A stretch of DNA of 6,989 nt from Lentisphaerota bacterium (GCA_015061765.1 SUVZ01000199.1:1-6989); one strand, 5' to 3'. Positions 1 through 6,989 are shown, counted from the first letter of the stretch. The notes: generated from the sequence alone by a model not told the origin. A program made the numbers and translations.

Positions 1-761
1 GATGTGCCGAGAAGATCGACGAATCCGCCTGCACGTGTGCATCTGAGGCGTGCATCGGCGACGGAATGCTTCTCGATGTAGTCGAGAAGCAGGAACACCG
101 GCACCGAACCGATGCGGGTGGGCGTGAACGCACCTTCGCCGTCCGCACCCATGTTGCCGTCGACCATCCGTCCGTGATCATGCGCGGAACACGTAATGCC
201 GCCGTCGATGTGCGCTACTATGAAATTGCAGTCCTCATACCGGCGGCCGATCTTCTCCGCATGGAAACCCGCGACCGCCTTCTGGTTCAGGACATGCGAA
301 TGCGGGAAACGGTAGACGCCCTTGATGCCGGTAAGACGCGCAAGATCGGAGTATTCGTCCACCGTCGTCGAATTGAGCGTGAACGCGCGCTTGCCGAACT
401 CGCATGCGAACTTCCATGCAAGCATCACGCCAAGCTTCGCCGGGTGCTCTGAACCGTCCATGCCGACAGCGGCATCGTCGGAAAGGCGCTGGTCTATCTC
501 GATCAGTCCGCCGGGCTGGGAACAGGCGCCGCCACAGCGTCCAGCAAAGGCATCGATGGTTTCAGGCGGGATGCCATGCTCCTTGAGCGCTTCAAGTATC
601 ACACCGTAGCGAAACGGCATCTGGTCGTTGACGTGTGCGAACTTCAGAAGAACCGCAGACTCGTGAAAGATGCTTTTCTCGAACAGCGGAGTCTCATCCT
701 CGAAAAGGCTGATCTTCGTGGATGTCGACCCCGGGTTTATCACCAGAATCCTGAATGACAT
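1..761 (-). CDS. buk: Butyrate kinase family protein (acetate/butyrate kinase, ASKHA fold), 3' end cut by window edge
   Basis: The family transfers phosphate between butyryl phosphate and ADP in the cytoplasm, giving ATP at the end of fermentation. The 253 visible residues begin with RILVINPGSTSTK (residues 4-16), the phosphate-binding start of butyrate kinases. They continue with HVLNQKAVA (156-164), YEDCNFIVAHIDGGIT (175-190) and DGEGAFTPTRIGS (207-219), and end in GGFVDLLGT just before the edge. About 100 residues should lie beyond the window, judging from a usual family length near 355. The start at 761 follows GAGG (771-774) with 9 nt spacing. Two loops differ from the textbook enzyme: GRCGGACSQPGG (74-85) replaces the usual GRGGLLKPIEGG type, and HIDGG (184-188) replaces HMGGG. 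No phosphate butyryltransferase gene lies just upstream; a GH109 gene does, 98 nt away. Family assignment is firm; butyrate as the actual substrate is inferred, and other short or branched acids are possible. Confidence 0.88.
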   Translation of the reverse strand, partial: MSFRILVINPGSTSTKISLFEDETPLFEKSIFHESAVLLKFAHVNDQMPFRYGVILEALKEHGIPPETIDAFAGRCGGACSQPGGLIEIDQRLSDDAAVGMDGSEHPAKLGVMLAWKFACEFGKRAFTLNSTTVDEYSDLARLTGIKGVYRFPHSHVLNQKAVAGFHAEKIGRRYEDCNFIVAHIDGGITCSAHDHGRMVDGNMGADGEGAFTPTRIGSVPVFLLLDYIEKHSVADARLRCTRAGGFVDLLGT

Positions 762-786
762 TTTCTGCTACCTCACTTGCCGGCCC

Positions 787-821
787 CTGCCATCCGCGCT
801 TCGGAACTGCGCATTCGGCAG
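787..821 (-). other. Possible RNA hairpin in the leader of the butyrate kinase gene
   Basis: In the 98-nt gap ahead of the butyrate kinase gene, the minus strand reads CTGCC, four bases, GCGC, a nine-base loop, GCGC, four bases, GGCAG. This gives a 5-bp outer stem and a 4-bp inner stem around a symmetric 4x4 internal loop, two of whose positions can form G-U wobbles. It ends 12 nt before the GAGG ribosome site. No U run follows, so it is not a standard terminator. It could be a processing or attenuation element, or chance in GC-rich DNA. No known riboswitch is recognised. Confidence 0.3.
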
Positions 822-859
822 AGGACGCAAACATTGCTACAAACTTCCTTCTCCGACGA

Positions 860-2329
860 TCAGACATTGAGCTGGGCATCGTCACGCTTGACGTTCGAAG
901 AGTCGAAATCAAGCTTCGAGATATCGACATCCACGATGCCGAGCGGCTTCGCCGAACGCCAGCCGCCCTCCGTGAAGTCCGGCACGTCGAAAGGCCTTGA
1001 GCGGCTGCGCACGGACTTCTCGGAAAGCTCGGCAAGACAGCACCAGCTGGCGAGATCGTAAACGTCCATATCCATGGGCAGTCCATTCTGCAGACAGTAC
1101 GCCCACCTGAGATCCATGAGGAAGTCCATGCCGCCGTGTCCGCCGACCTTCTTCGCGATCTCACCGACCGATCTCCAGAGAGGATGCTTGTGGGATTCGC
1201 AGATTTCCGCGATCTTCTTTCCGTCGAAGAACTTGTGGACGCCATCGCCGGGCTTATCCTCCCATCCGAACCTGGTCATGGAAGGCTCGTCGCCGTATGT
1301 GCGCCACGGCATTCCGTGGAATATTCCCTTCGTTCCCGTGACCATGTTTATGCGGGAATACGGACGCGGACTCGACACGTCGTGCTGAAGCATTATCGAA
1401 CAGCCGTTGACCGTGCGGATGAGCGTGGTGTTCATGTCTCCCATGTCCACCTTCTCTTTCGCCTTCCACGTGCCGGGGAACTGACTCTTGGCATAGGCCT
1501 CATGGTTGGCCTGACGCGATTCAAGGGACACCAGGTAATCGAACCTGTCTCCACGGTTGATGTTCATGTACTGGCATACAGGACCAAGTCCATGAGTGGT
1601 GTACTGGTTGCCCTTGTGTGCCTGGTTCCAGCGAAGACGCCAGTGCCTCCAGTAGCCGTATCCGTCGGCAGGACTCTGATCTGCGTAATCCTCCCTGCGT
1701 AGGTCGTGAATGTATGCGCACTCGCCATGGACAAGGTCTCCCAGAAGTCCCTGACGGCAAAGGTTCAGACACAGCATCTCCATCTCGCCATAGCAGCAGT
1801 TCTCAAGCTGCATGCAGTGGCGCTTCGTGCGCTCGGCCGTCTTGACCAGCTCCCAGCACTCGTCCACCGTCATGGCGGCAGGCACCTCGATGAATACATG
1901 CTTGCCGCACTCCATCGCATATACGCCGATTGGCGCGTGAAGGCTCCAGGGCGTCACGTTGTACACGCAGTCTATCCCGTCCCATTCGCACATCCGCTTC
2001 CAGGAGTCCTCGCTGTCCCAGAACACCTTCGGCGCAGGCTTGCCGTTCTCCTTGAGCCACTTCAGCTCACCCTCAACGCGCGGCTTGCGGATCTCGCACA
2101 GCGCGGTCACCTCCACTCCCGGAATCATGGAAATGCGATGCACGGCGCCGGCCCCTCGACTTCCAAGTCCGACCACGCCAACGCGAACCTTCTTCATCGG
2201 CTCAACGGCAAAGCCCTGCATCATCCCGCCATTGCCGCAGAACTTGAGCGTGTTTGCGCAACCGGCAGCCATCGCCGCCGCACCCATCCATGCTGTACCT
2301 CTCAGAAAATCCCTTCTGTTCATGCTCAT
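860..2329 (-). CDS. GH109-type NAD-dependent glycosidase (alpha-N-acetylgalactosaminidase-like, Gfo/Idh/MocA fold), Tat-exported
   Basis: GH109 enzymes use bound NAD to cleave glycosides by transient oxidation; the founding members remove terminal alpha-GalNAc, as on blood group A or mucin glycans. The 489-residue protein starts with a twin-arginine signal (NRRDFLRG, 4-11), a hydrophobic stretch and a possible lipobox ending at C24, suggesting a folded, NAD-loaded, perhaps lipid-anchored protein outside the cytoplasmic membrane. A Rossmann fold follows with GLGSRG (54-59). Family signatures are TPWSLHAP (126-133), HVFIEVPAA (144-152), HCMQLENCCYG (171-181), THGLGPVCQYMNINRGDRFD (245-264) and GGHGGMDF (396-403). 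There are 19 cysteines, many for an exported protein, which fits a reducing environment. The start at 2329 is chosen because AAGGAG lies 7 nt before it; an ATG 6 nt earlier is too close to that site. The hydrolase gene ends 31 nt upstream. Family is clear; exact sugar specificity is not, since GH109 also contains enzymes with other activities. Confidence 0.88.
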   Translation of the reverse strand: MSMNRRDFLRGTAWMGAAAMAAGCANTLKFCGNGGMMQGFAVEPMKKVRVGVVGLGSRGAGAVHRISMIPGVEVTALCEIRKPRVEGELKWLKENGKPAPKVFWDSEDSWKRMCEWDGIDCVYNVTPWSLHAPIGVYAMECGKHVFIEVPAAMTVDECWELVKTAERTKRHCMQLENCCYGEMEMLCLNLCRQGLLGDLVHGECAYIHDLRREDYADQSPADGYGYWRHWRLRWNQAHKGNQYTTHGLGPVCQYMNINRGDRFDYLVSLESRQANHEAYAKSQFPGTWKAKEKVDMGDMNTTLIRTVNGCSIMLQHDVSSPRPYSRINMVTGTKGIFHGMPWRTYGDEPSMTRFGWEDKPGDGVHKFFDGKKIAEICESHKHPLWRSVGEIAKKVGGHGGMDFLMDLRWAYCLQNGLPMDMDVYDLASWCCLAELSEKSVRSRSRPFDVPDFTEGGWRSAKPLGIVDVDISKLDFDSSNVKRDDAQLNV

Positions 2330-2336
2330 CGACATT

Positions 2337-2342
2337 CTCCTT
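2337..2342 (-). promoter_or_regulatory. Ribosome binding site deciding the GH109 start
   Basis: AAGGAG sits in an A-rich leader between the hydrolase stop and the GH109 gene. Three in-frame ATGs follow at 2335, 2329 and 2323. Spacing is 1, 7 and 13 nt respectively, which favours the middle one. The open frame also reaches an ATG at 2374, but that would overlap the upstream gene and place a charged, lysine-rich stretch ahead of the Tat motif. Confidence 0.75.
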
Positions 2343-2360
2343 TTCTTTTTGGTTTTTAAA

Positions 2361-3167
2361 TCACTGTTTCCCAACCGACATCCGCCGACGCGAGAAGAAC
2401 CACTTCATAACGGAGTCGTCGGAATATACGCGTTCCCAGATGCCGTGCCCGGAATCTGGATATTCCATGTAGCGCACCGGCGCATCAAGCTCCCACAGAC
2501 GGCTCACCATTGCCCGATCCATCCTGTTCGGCACATTCCCGTCCCTCTCGCCGTGGAATATCCAAAGCTGGGTGTTGGCGGCCGCATCCGCCTGCTGCGG
2601 ATCCCCCGCACCGCAAACGGGGATAGCGGCGGCGAAAAACCCGGGATAGCGCGATATCAGGTCCCACACTCCGTATCCGCCGAGCGAAATGCCCGTCGCG
2701 AGAATCCTGTTCGTATCAACCGGATATCGTTCGCATATGTCGTCCACCAGCGACTTCACCAGCTTTATCATAGGCGGAGTGCTGTATGGCATGCGTGCCT
2801 GAAGCGTACTGAAGAACAGCGGACTCCACACCGTTCGAGGCGGCGCCTGCGGCGCCACGACAATCGCCGGCTCGCGATTGCGGCTCCACCAGACCAGACC
2901 GCCGACGCCGTGAACCAATTGCGAGATGTTGTTTGTGCCGCACTCCCCCGATCCATGCAGAAAAAGCACGAGCGGCACCCCATTGGTCGCGGACTGAGGA
3001 ATGTCCGGAACGTAGATCCGGTAGTTTACGTACCGACCATCTACACCTGCCGTGAATTTCTGCGGTACCGTGAGACTCGCCAAATCGTTCGTGCCATACG
3101 GCCTGAAGCCGCATAGGGCGGCAGACGAAACGGCCAAGACGAGGATTCTCGACAGACACTTGATCAT
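2361..3167 (-). CDS. Exported alpha/beta-hydrolase, esterase/peptidase-like
   Basis: This is a serine hydrolase of the esterase/'predicted peptidase' type (PHB-depolymerase and dienelactone-hydrolase-like), 268 residues. Residues 1-20 (MIKCLSRILVLAVSSAALCG) look like a Sec signal peptide; L-C-G at its end could be read as a weak lipobox. The oxyanion region is LFLHGSGECGTNN (68-80), the nucleophile elbow GISLGG gives Ser161, HGERD gives Asp209, and DSGHGIW gives His241, so the catalytic triad is complete. VVAPQAPP (103-110) is also typical of the group. The start at 3167 is chosen because it begins the signal peptide and lies 4 nt after the hydG-like stop. No good ribosome site is visible, so translation is probably coupled to the upstream gene. 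An in-frame ATG at 3212, overlapping hydG, adds 15 residues before the signal. The substrate is unknown; with a glycosidase downstream, removal of ester groups from glycans is a reasonable guess only. Confidence 0.82.
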   Translation of the reverse strand: MIKCLSRILVLAVSSAALCGFRPYGTNDLASLTVPQKFTAGVDGRYVNYRIYVPDIPQSATNGVPLVLFLHGSGECGTNNISQLVHGVGGLVWWSRNREPAIVVAPQAPPRTVWSPLFFSTLQARMPYSTPPMIKLVKSLVDDICERYPVDTNRILATGISLGGYGVWDLISRYPGFFAAAIPVCGAGDPQQADAAANTQLWIFHGERDGNVPNRMDRAMVSRLWELDAPVRYMEYPDSGHGIWERVYSDDSVMKWFFSRRRMSVGKQ

Positions 3168-3171
3168 GGAA

Positions 3172-4707
3172 TCAGAAAAACAGATCGCGCGAACCGGCGC
3201 AGGTCGCGTCATACTGCTTTTTTACGGTTGGATAGAATTTCGGCAGCCACTGCTCAATCCCCTTGAGCTCCTTCTCGATCAGTTCATTGCCGATGCGGAT
3301 CGTCTCTGGGTCTTTGGCGAAGTCGTCCAGCCATTCACGGAACGTGAGAACTGCGTTGATCTTGCAGAACTTCCCTTCCCGCCCGGTCTTGAGCGCATCC
3401 ATGATGCATCCTCCCGTACGGCCGCAACGGTATCCCGCAGTGCAGAAGCTCGTGATCGTGCCGCGTTCAGCAAGATAGCGCACCATAGTCTCGATGGAAC
3501 GGTTGTCGCCGAGCATGAACTGCTGGCGCGACTTCTCCTGCTGAGACTCGTCCGCAAAATCGCTGTATCCCTTGATTGCGATGTTCGACGAACAGTCAAG
3601 TTGGGTCATTCCATGGTTGAGAACGCGGTTGCGGGACTCAGGCTTCTCCCTCGCCGTGACGATCATTCCGGTGTATGGTACGGAAAGGCGCATGATCACA
3701 AGTATGCGGGCGAACGTATCGTCGTCGATCAGCCACGGCGACTCCTCCGGAACGCGCGTGCCGCTTGCCGGCTCCAGACGCGGGAAGGAGATCGTGTGCG
3801 GCCCGATGTTGAACCAACGTTCAAGGTCTCGGGCATGGAGAATCGTGGCCAGCACCTCGAAGCGCCAGTCGCAGAGCCCATACAGCACGCCAAGACCGAC
3901 ATCGTCCACACCCGCCTCCATGCAGCGATGGAACGCGGTGGTTCGCCAGTCGTAGTTGCCCTTCACGCTCCATGCCGGATGCATCGACTCGTAGAGCTTG
4001 CGGTTGTATGTTTCCTGGAATACCTGGAATGTGCCGATGCCCACTTCGCGCAGGACTCTGAGATCGTCTACAGGAAGCGGAGCGGCATTGACGTTCACGC
4101 GGCGTATTCCAACCGGCGCCCCGCTCTTCGGTGCCTTCACCTGACGGCCATAGCACGTGCGAATCGTCTCGGCTATGTACTCGGTAGAGGTGTCGGGATG
4201 CTCCCCGTACACGGCGATGAGCCGTTTGTGCCCGATGCGCCCGGCGAGGACGTCCACCTCTTCCTTCAGTTCGTCCATCGTGAGCACACGACGCTTCTGA
4301 AGTTCGTTGCCCTCGCGGAAACCGCAGTACCTGCAGCCGTTGACGCAGAGGTTGGACATGTACAGCGGCGCAAACATCACAATGCGGTTGTCGTACACCT
4401 TGCGCTTGATGCGGTCCGCCGCCGCGCGCATCTCCTCGAACAGCTCCTTGTCCGTCACACGCATGAGCTGGGCAGTGTCGGCTATGTCCAGCGTCTCGCA
4501 GGTCGATTCAGACTTTGCAATTATCTCCCGGACGCGCACAGGATCAGCCTCTTTTGCATCGGCTTCCGCAAGCGTCCTGTTTATGAGATCCTCGTCGATA
4601 AAGTGTTTCCCGCCGGGCAGATACCTGTCGATCTCACCCTGAACGATGAAATTTCTCGTATAGTCGGCGGCATCCCTGAACCGCCGTATGTTGTATGTGT
4701 TGGCCAT
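3172..4707 (-). CDS. hydG: HydG-like radical SAM tyrosine lyase ([FeFe]-hydrogenase maturase family) with altered auxiliary cluster motif
   Basis: HydG splits tyrosine to p-cresol and dehydroglycine, then makes CO and cyanide on a second iron-sulfur cluster to build the H-cluster of [FeFe]-hydrogenase. The 511-residue protein matches along its length: an N-terminal helical region (FIDEDLINRTLAEAD, 36-50), radical SAM motif CVNGCRYC (Cys121, 125, 128), GHKRLIAVYGEHP (159-171), IRRVNVNAAP (201-210), FQVFQETYNRKLYESMHP (227-244), AGVDDVGLGVLYGL (265-278), GPHTISFPRLEPA (302-314), and a C-terminal domain with FCTAGYRCGRTGG (421-433) and INAVLTFREWL (450-460). The auxiliary-cluster motif should be CX2CX22C; here Cys422 and Cys448 have the correct spacing but the second Cys is Gly425 (codon GGA). 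Cys428, Cys434 and Cys372 are extra candidates. The start at 4707 has only a weak AGG 11 nt upstream; an in-frame stop at 4720-4722 rules out a longer form. No hydE, hydF or hydrogenase gene is adjacent. Homology is certain; full HydG function is doubtful. Confidence 0.87.
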   Translation of the reverse strand: MANTYNIRRFRDAADYTRNFIVQGEIDRYLPGGKHFIDEDLINRTLAEADAKEADPVRVREIIAKSESTCETLDIADTAQLMRVTDKELFEEMRAAADRIKRKVYDNRIVMFAPLYMSNLCVNGCRYCGFREGNELQKRRVLTMDELKEEVDVLAGRIGHKRLIAVYGEHPDTSTEYIAETIRTCYGRQVKAPKSGAPVGIRRVNVNAAPLPVDDLRVLREVGIGTFQVFQETYNRKLYESMHPAWSVKGNYDWRTTAFHRCMEAGVDDVGLGVLYGLCDWRFEVLATILHARDLERWFNIGPHTISFPRLEPASGTRVPEESPWLIDDDTFARILVIMRLSVPYTGMIVTAREKPESRNRVLNHGMTQLDCSSNIAIKGYSDFADESQQEKSRQQFMLGDNRSIETMVRYLAERGTITSFCTAGYRCGRTGGCIMDALKTGREGKFCKINAVLTFREWLDDFAKDPETIRIGNELIEKELKGIEQWLPKFYPTVKKQYDATCAGSRDLFF

Positions 4708-4755
4708 CGCCGCTGTTACCTATCATAGAACATTTACAGGCCGATCTTGAATCAA

Positions 4756-6989
4756 TCAGCCCTCTGTCGCGAACGCATAGGCGTTGCGGAACATGCGCAT
4801 CCAGGGTCCGTCCTTCTTGAACGTTCCGGGATTGTAGGAAAGCTGCGCCGCACGGAATCCGCGCTCCGGATGGGGCATCATGATCGTGACGCGCCCGTCG
4901 GTCGTGGTGAAGCCCGTGAGACCGCCCTTCGTGCCGTTCGGATTGTACGGATAGCGCTCGGTGGCGTTGCCGCGCCCGTCGACGTAGCGGAGAGCCGTCT
5001 TTGCCGCAGGATTGGTCCTGCCCTCATCCCATTCAGCACGGCCTTCACCGTGCGCGACAGCGACAGGTATCTTCGAACCGGCCATGCCCCTGAAGAAGAT
5101 GGACGGCGAATCGAGAACCTCGAGCGTACAGGTGCGTGCCTCGAACTGCTCGGAGACATTGCGCACGAAACGCGGCCATGCCTCTGCGCCGGGAATGATG
5201 TCCTTAAGCTGCGAAAGCATCTGGCATCCGTTGCACACGCCGAGCGCGAACGTATCCTTGCGGGCGAAGAACTTCGAGAACATCTCTTTGAGGCGGTCGT
5301 TGTACAGCACGGAGCGCGCCCAACCGGAACCCGCGCCAAGCACGTCGCCGTAGGAGAAGCCGCCGCATGCGACAAGCCCCTTGAAGTCTGCGAGATCGAC
5401 GCGGCCTTCCATGAGGTCGGTCATGTGAACGTCCACGCTCTCGAAACCGGCAAGCGCAAACGCCGCCGCCATCTCGATGTGACCGTTGACGCCCTGTTCG
5501 CGCATGATGGCGATGCGGGGCTTTGACGCCGAAGCCTTCCTGCCCTTCTTCGCCGCCGGCACCTCGTCGGGATTGTAGGTGAGCGAATAGGCAAGCCCCG
5601 GATCGTGTTCGTCAAGGCCGTTGTCGTACTCTTCACGCGCCGTGACGGGATTGTCGCGCAGCGCCTGCATGCGGTAGGTCGTCGAGCTCCATGCACGGCG
5701 GATCGCCGTGATGTCCGTGGCGACCGCCTTGCGGACGCCAACGTATATGCCGAAGCTGCGGTCATCGACGGTTCCGCCGATCACGTGTGTGGCCTTTGAG
5801 AGACCGGCCTTCGAGAAGATTGAGAGAACCTCCTTGAGATTCTTTTCGGACACCTGGAGAACCGCGCCCGGCTCCTCTGAAAACAGAACGGCAAGCGGAT
5901 CGCCGTCAGGCAGTTCGACGTTTACGCCAAGCCCGCCGGTGATCGCCATCTCTGCAAGCGTAACCGCAATGCCGCCGTCGCTGCGGTCGTGATAGGCCAG
6001 GGCGAGCCTGTTCTTCACGATCTTCTGCATCGCGTTGAAGAAACCCTTGACGCTCTTGGCGTCGGCATCGGCGTTCTCGCAGCCAAGCTGGTTGTACACC
6101 TGCGCAAGGCAGCTTCCGCCGAGACGGTTCTTCCCGTTGCCGAGGTCGACATATACAAGCTTGGATCCCTCGCTGCGTTTGAGATCGGGCGTGAGCGTAA
6201 GCGTCGCGTCGTTTACCGGAGAGAAGCTGGAGACGACGAGCGAAAGCGGAGCGACCTGACGGTGGTCTACGCCCTTGGAGTCCTTCCACGTGGTGTGCAT
6301 CGAACAGGAGTCCTTGCCGACCGGGATTGAAACGCCGAGTGCAGGACAGAAATTGATGCCGACCTCCTTGACCGTATCGAACAGGTTTGCATCCTCGCCC
6401 GGTTCGCCGCAGGGGGCCATCCAGTTGGCGGAAAGGCGCACGTTCCTGATGTCGCCGCAATCCGCCGCCGCAATGTTCGTGAGGGCCTCGGCAATCGCGA
6501 GACGGCCGGAAGCCGGAGCGTCGAGAAGCGCGACGGGCGTGCGCTCGCCGGTGGCCATCGCCTGACCGTTGAGAGTCTTGTAGCCCATCATCGTCACGGC
6601 GCAGTCCGCCGCCGGAAGCTGGTACGGACCCACCATCTGGTCGCGGGCGACGAGCCCCGTCACCGAACGGTCTGCGATCGTCACGAGGAACGTCTTGTCC
6701 GCAACCGTCGGGAGATTGAGAAGACGGAAGAACGCGTCCATCGTCTTGACGCCGGCAAGATTGAGTTCGCTGTGCTTCGCCTTGACGCGCTTGACCTTGC
6801 GAACCATGCGCGGAGGCTTGCCGAGCAGCACCTTGACGTCCATGTCGATCGGGCTGTTCTCGAACTGGCTGTCGGTAAGGACAAGCTTTCCGTCACCGGT
6901 CGCCTCACCGATAAACGCCACCGGGCAACGCTCGCGTGCGCAGAGTTCCTCGAAGAATCCGCGGGCTTCGCGGCGGAGGGCAAGCACAT
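4756..6989 (-). CDS. purL: Phosphoribosylformylglycinamidine synthase, large single-chain form, 5' end outside window
   Basis: This cytoplasmic enzyme converts FGAR, glutamine and ATP to FGAM in de novo purine synthesis. The frame is open to the window edge, giving 744 residues from the C-terminal side; counting starts at the codon ending at 6987. Large single-chain PurL proteins are near 1300 residues, so roughly 550 should lie outside. Visible blocks are [13 protein letters not shown] (23-35), [18 protein letters not shown] (108-125), the nucleotide-site loop [15 protein letters not shown] (220-234), [18 protein letters not shown] (331-348), and, after a lysine-rich linker, a glutamine amidotransferase domain from about residue 489 ([20 protein letters not shown]). 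The amidotransferase triad is complete: Cys585 in GVCNGCQ, His706 and Glu708 in PHPERGF. The fusion of synthase and glutaminase is the form seen in Gammaproteobacteria, Bacteroidota and eukaryotes, not the PurS/PurQ/PurL split form. The stop lies 48 nt before the hydG-like gene. Confidence 0.96.
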   Translation of the reverse strand, partial: VLALRREARGFFEELCARERCPVAFIGEATGDGKLVLTDSQFENSPIDMDVKVLLGKPPRMVRKVKRVKAKHSELNLAGVKTMDAFFRLLNLPTVADKTFLVTIADRSVTGLVARDQMVGPYQLPAADCAVTMMGYKTLNGQAMATGERTPVALLDAPASGRLAIAEALTNIAAADCGDIRNVRLSANWMAPCGEPGEDANLFDTVKEVGINFCPALGVSIPVGKDSCSMHTTWKDSKGVDHRQVAPLSLVVSSFSPVNDATLTLTPDLKRSEGSKLVYVDLGNGKNRLGGSCLAQVYNQLGCENADADAKSVKGFFNAMQKIVKNRLALAYHDRSDGGIAVTLAEMAITGGLGVNVELPDGDPLAVLFSEEPGAVLQVSEKNLKEVLSIFSKAGLSKATHVIGGTVDDRSFGIYVGVRKAVATDITAIRRAWSSTTYRMQALRDNPVTAREEYDNGLDEHDPGLAYSLTYNPDEVPAAKKGRKASASKPRIAIMREQGVNGHIEMAAAFALAGFESVDVHMTDLMEGRVDLADFKGLVACGGFSYGDVLGAGSGWARSVLYNDRLKEMFSKFFARKDTFALGVCNGCQMLSQLKDIIPGAEAWPRFVRNVSEQFEARTCTLEVLDSPSIFFRGMAGSKIPVAVAHGEGRAEWDEGRTNPAAKTALRYVDGRGNATERYPYNPNGTKGGLTGFTTTDGRVTIMMPHPERGFRAAQLSYNPGTFKKDGPWMRMFRNAYAFATEG

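Noticed and set aside
2341..2360. T-rich run on the plus strand as a terminator.
   Set aside because: No GC-rich hairpin precedes it. On the coding (minus) strand it is an A-rich leader just before a ribosome site.
860..2374. Longer GH109 protein starting at 2374 (504 residues).
   Set aside because: It would overlap the end of the hydrolase gene and add a lysine-rich stretch before the Tat motif, while a strong ribosome site points to 2329.
1706..3116. Long plus-strand open frames antisense to the GH109 and hydrolase genes.
   Set aside because: They overlap genes with clear family motifs and complete catalytic residues, cross the intergenic gap, and encode no recognisable domain.
3172..4707. 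ThiH (thiamine tyrosine lyase) as the identity of the radical SAM gene.
   Set aside because: ThiH is much shorter and lacks the C-terminal YRxGRTG and NAxLTFxE(W/Y)L region present here, and no thiamine genes are nearby. The possibility of ThiH-like chemistry is kept as a finding.
3052..4728. A 558-codon open frame on the plus strand covering almost all of the hydG-like gene.
   Set aside because: The minus-strand frame matches HydG along its whole length, with motifs in order. The plus-strand product shows no recognisable domain and has the Arg/His/Val-rich make-up expected from the complement of GC-rich codons.
4722..4751. Possible promoter for the hydG-like gene: TATGAT (4722-4727) with TTCAAG 18 nt upstream on the minus strand.
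   Set aside because: The -10 is good but the -35 matches poorly and overlaps the end of purL. Transcription would begin only about 8 nt before the ATG and would leave out the weak AGG ribosome site. I cannot support it from sequence alone.
6985..6987. GTG at the right edge as the start of PurL.
   Set aside because: It only marks the edge of the window. Homology runs to the first visible residues and the usual N-terminal half of PurL is missing, so the gene must continue beyond 6989.

Overview
The window holds five genes, all on the minus strand and closely spaced. In transcription order they are: the C-terminal part of a large single-chain purL (running off the right edge), a hydG-like radical SAM gene, a small exported alpha/beta-hydrolase, a GH109-type NAD-dependent glycosidase with a Tat signal, and the N-terminal two thirds of a butyrate-kinase-family gene (running off the left edge). 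The gaps are 48, 4, 31 and 98 nt. No convincing terminator or strong promoter lies between the genes, so co-transcription is possible but not shown. I see no RNA genes, mobile elements, CRISPR or large repeats. The only stretches without a gene are these short gaps.

Organism: the gene content suggests an anaerobic, fermentative, glycan-degrading bacterium with moderately high GC. The clues are an H-cluster maturase homologue, a butyrate-kinase relative and a Tat-exported alpha-N-acetylgalactosaminidase-like enzyme. The style resembles gut or sediment members of the Verrucomicrobiota/Kiritimatiellota/Lentisphaerota, but that is an impression, not something the sequence proves.

How the genes may work together: purL is housekeeping purine synthesis. 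The hydrolase and GH109 protein are both predicted to leave the cytoplasm and could act on host or environmental glycans. The kinase would make ATP from an acyl phosphate at the end of fermentation, and HydG normally serves hydrogen metabolism. No direct biochemical link joins all five.

The most noteworthy item is the HydG homologue. It keeps the radical SAM CX3CX2C motif, but in the C-terminal CX2CX22C motif that holds the auxiliary iron-sulfur cluster the second Cys is Gly (G425). Extra cysteines lie nearby, a neighbouring conserved loop is altered, and no hydE, hydF or hydrogenase gene lies beside it. It may be a diverged paralogue with changed chemistry. The butyrate kinase is also divergent in two conserved loops and lacks the usual ptb neighbour immediately upstream.
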